Below, one piece after another: positions 5,636-8,237 of a stretch of 8,237 nucleotides of DNA. The stretch spans positions 1-8,237 of the forward strand of contig JAITIH010000198.1 in the NCBI GenBank assembly GCA_031279525.1, given 5' to 3'. Numbering within the stretch: the first letter of the stretch is position 1; each line of letters begins with the position of its first letter. The translations under genes were made by a program, and so were the position numbers. This stretch comes from Deltaproteobacteria bacterium (GTDB taxonomy: Bacteria; Desulfobacterota; Desulfarculia; Adiutricales; Adiutricaceae). The notes beneath the pieces are model-generated. The model searched no databases. It was not told the DNA's origin and saw nothing but the letters and a program-made list of their open reading frames with translations.

Positions 5636-5643
5636 GGAGAGGG
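5636..5643 (+). promoter_or_regulatory. Ribosome binding site of the HTH regulator
   Basis: GGAGAGGG lies 8 nt before the ATG at 5652 and fixes that start; no competing start lies near. Confidence 0.7.
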
Positions 5644-5651
5644 AAAAGCCG

Positions 5652-6590
5652 ATGGACGAAAATTTGACCTTGACCGCCCAGGATGTGGCCGACATCCTGC
5701 GGATAGCCAAGAATACCGTGTACGAGCTGGTCAAGCGCGGCGAACTGAACCACTATAAGGTCGGCCGCAAGATGCGCTTCACTAGGCCCGACGTGGACTC
5801 TTACATCGCCAACTCGCGGTCGGCCAGCCGGCAGGCCGAGGGCGAGGCGAGCTCGGCTAGGGCCGAGGCCACGGCCCAGGAAAGCGGGTTCATTATCTGC
5901 GGCAAGGATTCCATGTTAGACGTCTTGACAGGCTACCTAGGACGCCGCTCGGACGTGGACCGACCGCCGCTAAGGGCCTACGTGGGCAGCTACGCCGGCC
6001 TCACCTCCTTGTACTACGGGGAGGTCCAGGCCGCCACCACCCATCTGTGGGACGGGGACACCAACCGCTACAACGTGCCTTTCGTCCGGCGGCTCCTGCC
6101 TGGGGTCCCGGCCGTGGTCATCCACCTGACCAAAAGGACCCAAGGGCTGTACGTGGCCACCGGAAACCCCCGGGGGGTCCAGGCCTGGGCGGACCTGCGC
6201 CACGGGTCTTTGACCCTCATCAACCGGGAACAAGGGGCCGGGTCCAGGGTCCTTTTGGACGAGCAGCTAAGGCTTATGAAAGTCAACGGCCGGATTATCC
6301 CCGGCTACGACCGGGAGGCCTTGTCCCATATTTCCGCGGCCGGGGTGGTGGGCCGTGGGGAAGCCGACGTGGGGGTCGGGGACATGAAGGCGGCCTCAAT
6401 GGTGGAAGGGGTGGATTTCGTGCCGCTCCAGACCGAGCAGTTCGACCTGGTGGTGAGGAAGGAAGACTTTGACACCCCGGTGGTCCAGGCGATTTTGAGC
6501 GTCTTAAGGTCTAGGGACTTTCGGGAGCAGTTCCAGCACATGAAGGGCTACGACATTACCGACATGGGTAAAGTCCTCGCCGAAACCTAA
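5652..6590 (+). CDS. Excisionase-type HTH regulator fused to a cytosolic ModA-like (PBP-like) sensor domain
   Basis: A 312-residue soluble protein without signal peptide. Residues 5-56 form a MerR/excisionase-like winged HTH (LTAQDVADIL, then KNTVYELVKRGEL, then the wing YKVGRKMRFTRPDVDSYI). After an Ala/Glu/Ser-rich linker (57-79), residues 80 to about 295 match the PBP-like domain often found behind such HTHs: GSYAGLTSLYYGEVQAATTH at 112-131, DGDTNRYNVPFVRR at 134-147, RTQGLYVATGNP at 162-173, LINREQGAGSR at 189-199, SHISAAGVVGRGEADVGVGD at 225-244 and TEQFDLVVRKEDF at 261-273. Related domains also occur in MoeA-like molybdopterin proteins, so a molybdenum-linked ligand (oxyanion or cofactor) is a reasonable inference. 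It is divergent from modA across 944 bases and may regulate modAB. It is neither ModE nor TunR in architecture. Whether it represses or activates, and its exact ligand, are unknown. Confidence 0.88.
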   Translation: MDENLTLTAQDVADILRIAKNTVYELVKRGELNHYKVGRKMRFTRPDVDSYIANSRSASRQAEGEASSARAEATAQESGFIICGKDSMLDVLTGYLGRRSDVDRPPLRAYVGSYAGLTSLYYGEVQAATTHLWDGDTNRYNVPFVRRLLPGVPAVVIHLTKRTQGLYVATGNPRGVQAWADLRHGSLTLINREQGAGSRVLLDEQLRLMKVNGRIIPGYDREALSHISAAGVVGRGEADVGVGDMKAASMVEGVDFVPLQTEQFDLVVRKEDFDTPVVQAILSVLRSRDFREQFQHMKGYDITDMGKVLAET

Positions 6591-6601
6591 AAAGGCATTT
6601 C

Positions 6602-6628
6602 GCTAAGGGGGCCTTAGAGCCCCTTAGC
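6602..6628. repeat. Hairpin just after the regulator stop codon
   Basis: GCTAAGGGG (6602-6610) pairs perfectly with CCCCTTAGC (6620-6628), 9 bp, 9-nt loop, 11 nt after the stop codon. No T-run follows, so a role in mRNA 3'-end stability is as likely as termination. Confidence 0.5.
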
Positions 6629-6637
6629 CGCGCTGGC

Positions 6638-6696
6638 CGCCCGGCCCCTGGCTCGTTAGCGCCCCTAAAGGGCGCTTGGTCGCCCGGCCCCTGGCT
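6638..6696. repeat. 16-bp direct repeat flanking a hairpin
   Basis: CGCCCGGCCCCTGGCT occurs identically at 6638-6653 and 6681-6696. Between the copies AGCGCCC (6658-6664) pairs with GGGCGCT (6670-6676) around a 5-nt loop. Next to the second copy, CTAAAGGC (6695-6702) pairs with GCCTTTAG (6716-6723), and AAAGGCGCCTTT (6697-6708) is a perfect palindrome. Confidence 0.55.
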
Positions 6697-6768
6697 AAAG
6701 GCGCCTTTGCTTAAAGCCTTTAGAGTGTCGCCCTCTCTAGGCGAGGGGCTCGGTCTTGGCCAGGCCTC

Positions 6769-6793
6769 GCCTTTGGGCGGCCAAAGGCTTTTT
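6769..6793 (+). terminator. Intrinsic terminator of the HTH regulator transcript
   Basis: GCCTTTGG (6769-6776) pairs with CCAAAGGC (6781-6788) around the 4-nt loop GCGG and is followed at once by TTTTT (6789-6793). It lies about 180 bases past the stop codon, so the transcript would have a long 3' untranslated part carrying the hairpins listed above. Confidence 0.6.
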
Positions 6794-6853
6794 GGCTTTT
6801 AAGGGGTCGCCCTTGGCTTAAAGCTCGGCGTTCTCGTCGGGCCTTTTTTCCTA

Positions 6854-6917
6854 AAAAGCGTTAAGTTACGGCCGGAACCGCGAAATAAAAGAAACGGACG
6901 AGGGCGGTTTCTTAGAA
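6854..6917 (+). repeat. 64-bp interspersed repeat, copy 2
   Basis: This copy matches 254-317 at 60 of 64 positions, same orientation, no gaps. The near-palindrome GTTACGGCCGGAAC (6865-6878) and the arms AAGAAAC (6889-6895) and GTTTCTT (6907-6913) are fully kept; three of the four differences fall between or beside those arms. It lies between two plus-strand terminator-like elements, outside any gene. Confidence 0.75.
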
Positions 6918-6943
6918 GCTTATCTTTATCGCCTAAAGTCGTC

Positions 6944-6967
6944 GCCCCTCCCCTTCGGGGGCTTTTT
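6944..6967 (+). terminator. Short terminator-like element after repeat copy 2
   Basis: GCCCC (6944-6948) pairs with GGGGC (6958-6962) and is followed directly by TTTTT (6963-6967). Alternatively CCCC/GGGG closes a UUCG tetraloop (6950-6961). The stem is short. With the repeat 27 bases upstream it could end a small plus-strand transcript. Confidence 0.4.
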
Positions 6968-7017
6968 CGTAGGGCCGCTTTTTCGCCGCGGCGACTTCAT
7001 TTTCTTAGGGTTTTCCC

Positions 7018-7047
7018 AAAAAAGGCTCAAGCCCCGCCGCGGCGGCT
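7018..7047 (-). terminator. Possible terminator of the PBP gene
   Basis: On the minus strand an imperfect GC-rich stem (AGCC at 7047-7044 with GGCT at 7033-7030, and an inner GCC/GGC) is followed, after TGAGCC, by six T residues (A-run 7018-7023). It lies about 45 bases past the stop codon. The stem is irregular, and the palindrome CCGCCGCGGCGG (7034-7045) gives competing folds. Confidence 0.35.
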
Positions 7048-7092
7048 CCATTCCCAAAAGGCTAGCCTGGCCCTGGCTTGGCCATTTTGCGG

Positions 7093-8237
7093 TTAAGGGG
7101 CCGGGGCCTCTTCCAGAAAGGCTTCCTCAGGCGCTGCGCCCTCCGAAAGCCCAGGGCTTTGGTCGGCGACTCCTCTTTCCCCTTCCATCTCGGCCCGCAA
7201 AAAATCCTCCTCTAAGCTCGCGGTCATCTGGGTCTCCGAGATCCCCTGGCCAATGGTCCCGGCCTTGTAGCAGATCCCAAAGGCCCCGCCTGGGGCCAGC
7301 TGGGCGTCCGGCGGCACCTGAAAGTCGACGATGGGCCGGTCCTTTAAGGCTTCCTGGTTGTAATACAAGAAGATGGGCCCGGCCGCCCGGCCGCCCACCT
7401 CGCCGACGGCCCTAGGCTTTAGCTCGTCGGTGCCCAGCCAGACGGCCGTGGCCAGCTCAGGGGTAAAACCCACGAACCAGGCGTCCGAGGCGTCGTTGGT
7501 GGTGCCGGTCTTGCCGGCCACCGGGCGGTTTAAGGGCCTAACCGAGGTTCCGGTGCCCTGGGCCACCGCCCCGCGGAGCATCCAGGTCACGGCGCAAGCC
7601 GTGCCCGGGGAGATGGCCTCATGGAAGGTCGGCTCAAAGCTGGCCACCACCCGGCCGTGGCGGTCCTCGATCCGGGAAATGTAGCGGGGCTCGACCCTAA
7701 CCCCTTGGTTGGCGAAGGCCGAGTAGGCCGTCAGCATCTCCGGCATGGCGATCCCGTGGGCCCCTAGGGCCACCGGGGGCGAGTGCGGGAGCTTGGCGGT
7801 TAGGCCCAAGTCAGCGGCCGTCTTGTCTAGGGCCTCAAAGCCGATGCGCTCCAAGATCTTTATGGAAATGAGGTTGCGCGAGGCCACCAAAGCGTCGTAG
7901 AGGGTCATGGGCCCTAGGAACTTGCGGTCTGAATTGACGGGCTTCCAGCGTCGGCCGGTCCACTGGTCGTCGATGACCACCGGCCCGTCGATCAGGACCG
8001 AGCCTGGGGTAAAGCCGTTGTCCATGGCCGCGGCGTAGACTATGGGTTTAAACGACGAGCCCGGCTGCCTTTGGCTCTGGGTGGCCCGGTTAAACTGGCT
8101 CTCCCGAAAGTCCCGACCGCCGACCATGGCCACCACGGCCCCAGTGGTCAGGTCTAGGCTCATTAAGGCCGCCTGGACGTCGGTGCGGCTCTCCAAAATG
8201 AAGGGCTCCACCGCCCCCGGGCCCTCGGCCTGGGCGG
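7093..8237 (-). CDS. mrcA: Class A penicillin-binding protein (PBP1A type), transpeptidase part; 5' end beyond the window
   Basis: The frame is open to the right edge, so this is the C-terminal part of a larger gene; the GTG at 8211 is not the real start. Counting from that codon, the three transpeptidase motifs are intact: SSFK at 52-55 (catalytic Ser52) in the PBP1A-typical context FNRATQ...QPGSSFKP, SRN at 111-113, and KTGT at 234-237. MSLDLTTGAVVAMVGG at 17-32 is the usual lead-in. The enzyme cross-links peptidoglycan stem peptides at the outer face of the inner membrane; the glycosyltransferase domain and membrane anchor of this family should lie outside the window. The last 40 or so residues are an acidic Glu/Ala/Pro-rich tail ending EEAPAP, which is not part of the catalytic fold. 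It is convergent with the HTH regulator. Confidence 0.93.
   Translation of the reverse strand, partial: AQAEGPGAVEPFILESRTDVQAALMSLDLTTGAVVAMVGGRDFRESQFNRATQSQRQPGSSFKPIVYAAAMDNGFTPGSVLIDGPVVIDDQWTGRRWKPVNSDRKFLGPMTLYDALVASRNLISIKILERIGFEALDKTAADLGLTAKLPHSPPVALGAHGIAMPEMLTAYSAFANQGVRVEPRYISRIEDRHGRVVASFEPTFHEAISPGTACAVTWMLRGAVAQGTGTSVRPLNRPVAGKTGTTNDASDAWFVGFTPELATAVWLGTDELKPRAVGEVGGRAAGPIFLYYNQEALKDRPIVDFQVPPDAQLAPGGAFGICYKAGTIGQGISETQMTASLEEDFLRAEMEGERGVADQSPGLSEGAAPEEAFLEEAPAP

Larger units (their letters stand above)
4708..5651. other. Divergent intergenic region between modA and the HTH regulator
   Basis: This 944-base gap holds no recognisable gene; the small frames in it resemble nothing known and cross promoter-like DNA. 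It alternates GC-rich stretches with AT-rich islands (about 4870-4975, 5098-5165, 5345-5420). Palindromic or repeated words that could be operators: GGGCCAT-T-ATGGCCC (5292-5306), TTGATTAGTCAA (5385-5396), two direct TGGTAAA copies 12 bp apart (5111, 5123), and GAGGCG/CGCCTC (5206-5224). A further plus-strand promoter candidate is CTGACT (5133-5138), 18 bp, TAAAAT (5157-5162) with an extended -10 TG. Confidence 0.6.
6591..7092. other. Hairpin-rich intergenic region between the regulator and the PBP gene
   Basis: Two genes converge on this 502-base gap, which encodes nothing recognisable. It holds, in order: a hairpin at 6602-6628, a 16-bp direct repeat (6638 and 6681) with a hairpin between, a hairpin at 6695-6723, an intrinsic terminator (6769-6793), repeat copy 2 (6854-6917), a second terminator-like element (6944-6967), the palindrome TCGCCGCGGCGA (about 6983-6994), and a possible minus-strand terminator (7018-7047). 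Confidence 0.7.

Noticed and set aside
5970..6541. Several long frames on both strands within the regulator gene
   Set aside because: They are shadows of the GC-rich regulator gene; only the plus frame at 5652 gives conserved motifs.
1..8237. CRISPR array, insertion sequence or phage genes
   Set aside because: No regularly spaced repeats, no transposase or integrase; the excisionase-like HTH belongs to a regulator, not to a mobile element.

Overview
The window comes from a GC-rich Gram-negative bacterium. Evidence: Sec signal peptides and periplasmic/inner-membrane proteins (exported Sel1-repeat proteins, ModA, a class A penicillin-binding protein), frequent GGAGG-type ribosome binding sites, and strongly GC-ending codons next to AT-rich promoter islands. 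A lineage in the former Deltaproteobacteria (Desulfobacterota) is my best guess, mainly because the HTH + cytosolic periplasmic-binding-like regulator is common there; this is inference, not a database result. Recognised genes cover about 5.5 kb (67%), low for bacteria; gaps of 280 to 940 bases are rich in GC hairpins.

Layout. 1-425: a doubtful open frame running off the left edge, a 12-bp perfect hairpin, copy 1 of a 64-bp repeat, and a textbook terminator on the minus strand. 426-2428 (minus): a two-gene operon of tandem paralogous exported Sel1-repeat proteins with low-complexity Ala/Pro tails. 2429-2935: gap with a 100-bp block of only 9% G+C. 2936-4707 (minus): modA then modB, the binding protein and permease of a molybdate/tungstate ABC transporter, separated by an odd 281-base CTAG-rich spacer; the ATPase gene modC is not here. 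4708-5651: a long divergent intergenic region with a strong sigma70-type promoter for modA, a leader of about 190 nt containing a terminator-like hairpin, and several palindromes. 5652-6590 (plus): an excisionase-type HTH regulator fused to a ModA-like sensor domain. 6591-7092: hairpin-rich gap with repeat copy 2 and terminators. 7093-8237 (minus): the transpeptidase half of a PBP1A-type enzyme, cut by the right edge.

How they work together. The central block looks like a self-contained molybdenum/tungsten-oxyanion module: ModA captures the oxyanion in the periplasm, ModB forms the channel, and the divergent regulator could sense a related ligand in the cytosol and control modA from the shared upstream region, perhaps with a second layer of control in the modA leader. 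The Sel1 operon and the PBP gene are envelope genes with no visible link to it.

Most worth a second look: the 64-bp repeat present twice exactly 6600 bases apart, the modA leader with its attenuator-like hairpin, the regulator/modA divergent arrangement without modC, and the 9% G+C island.
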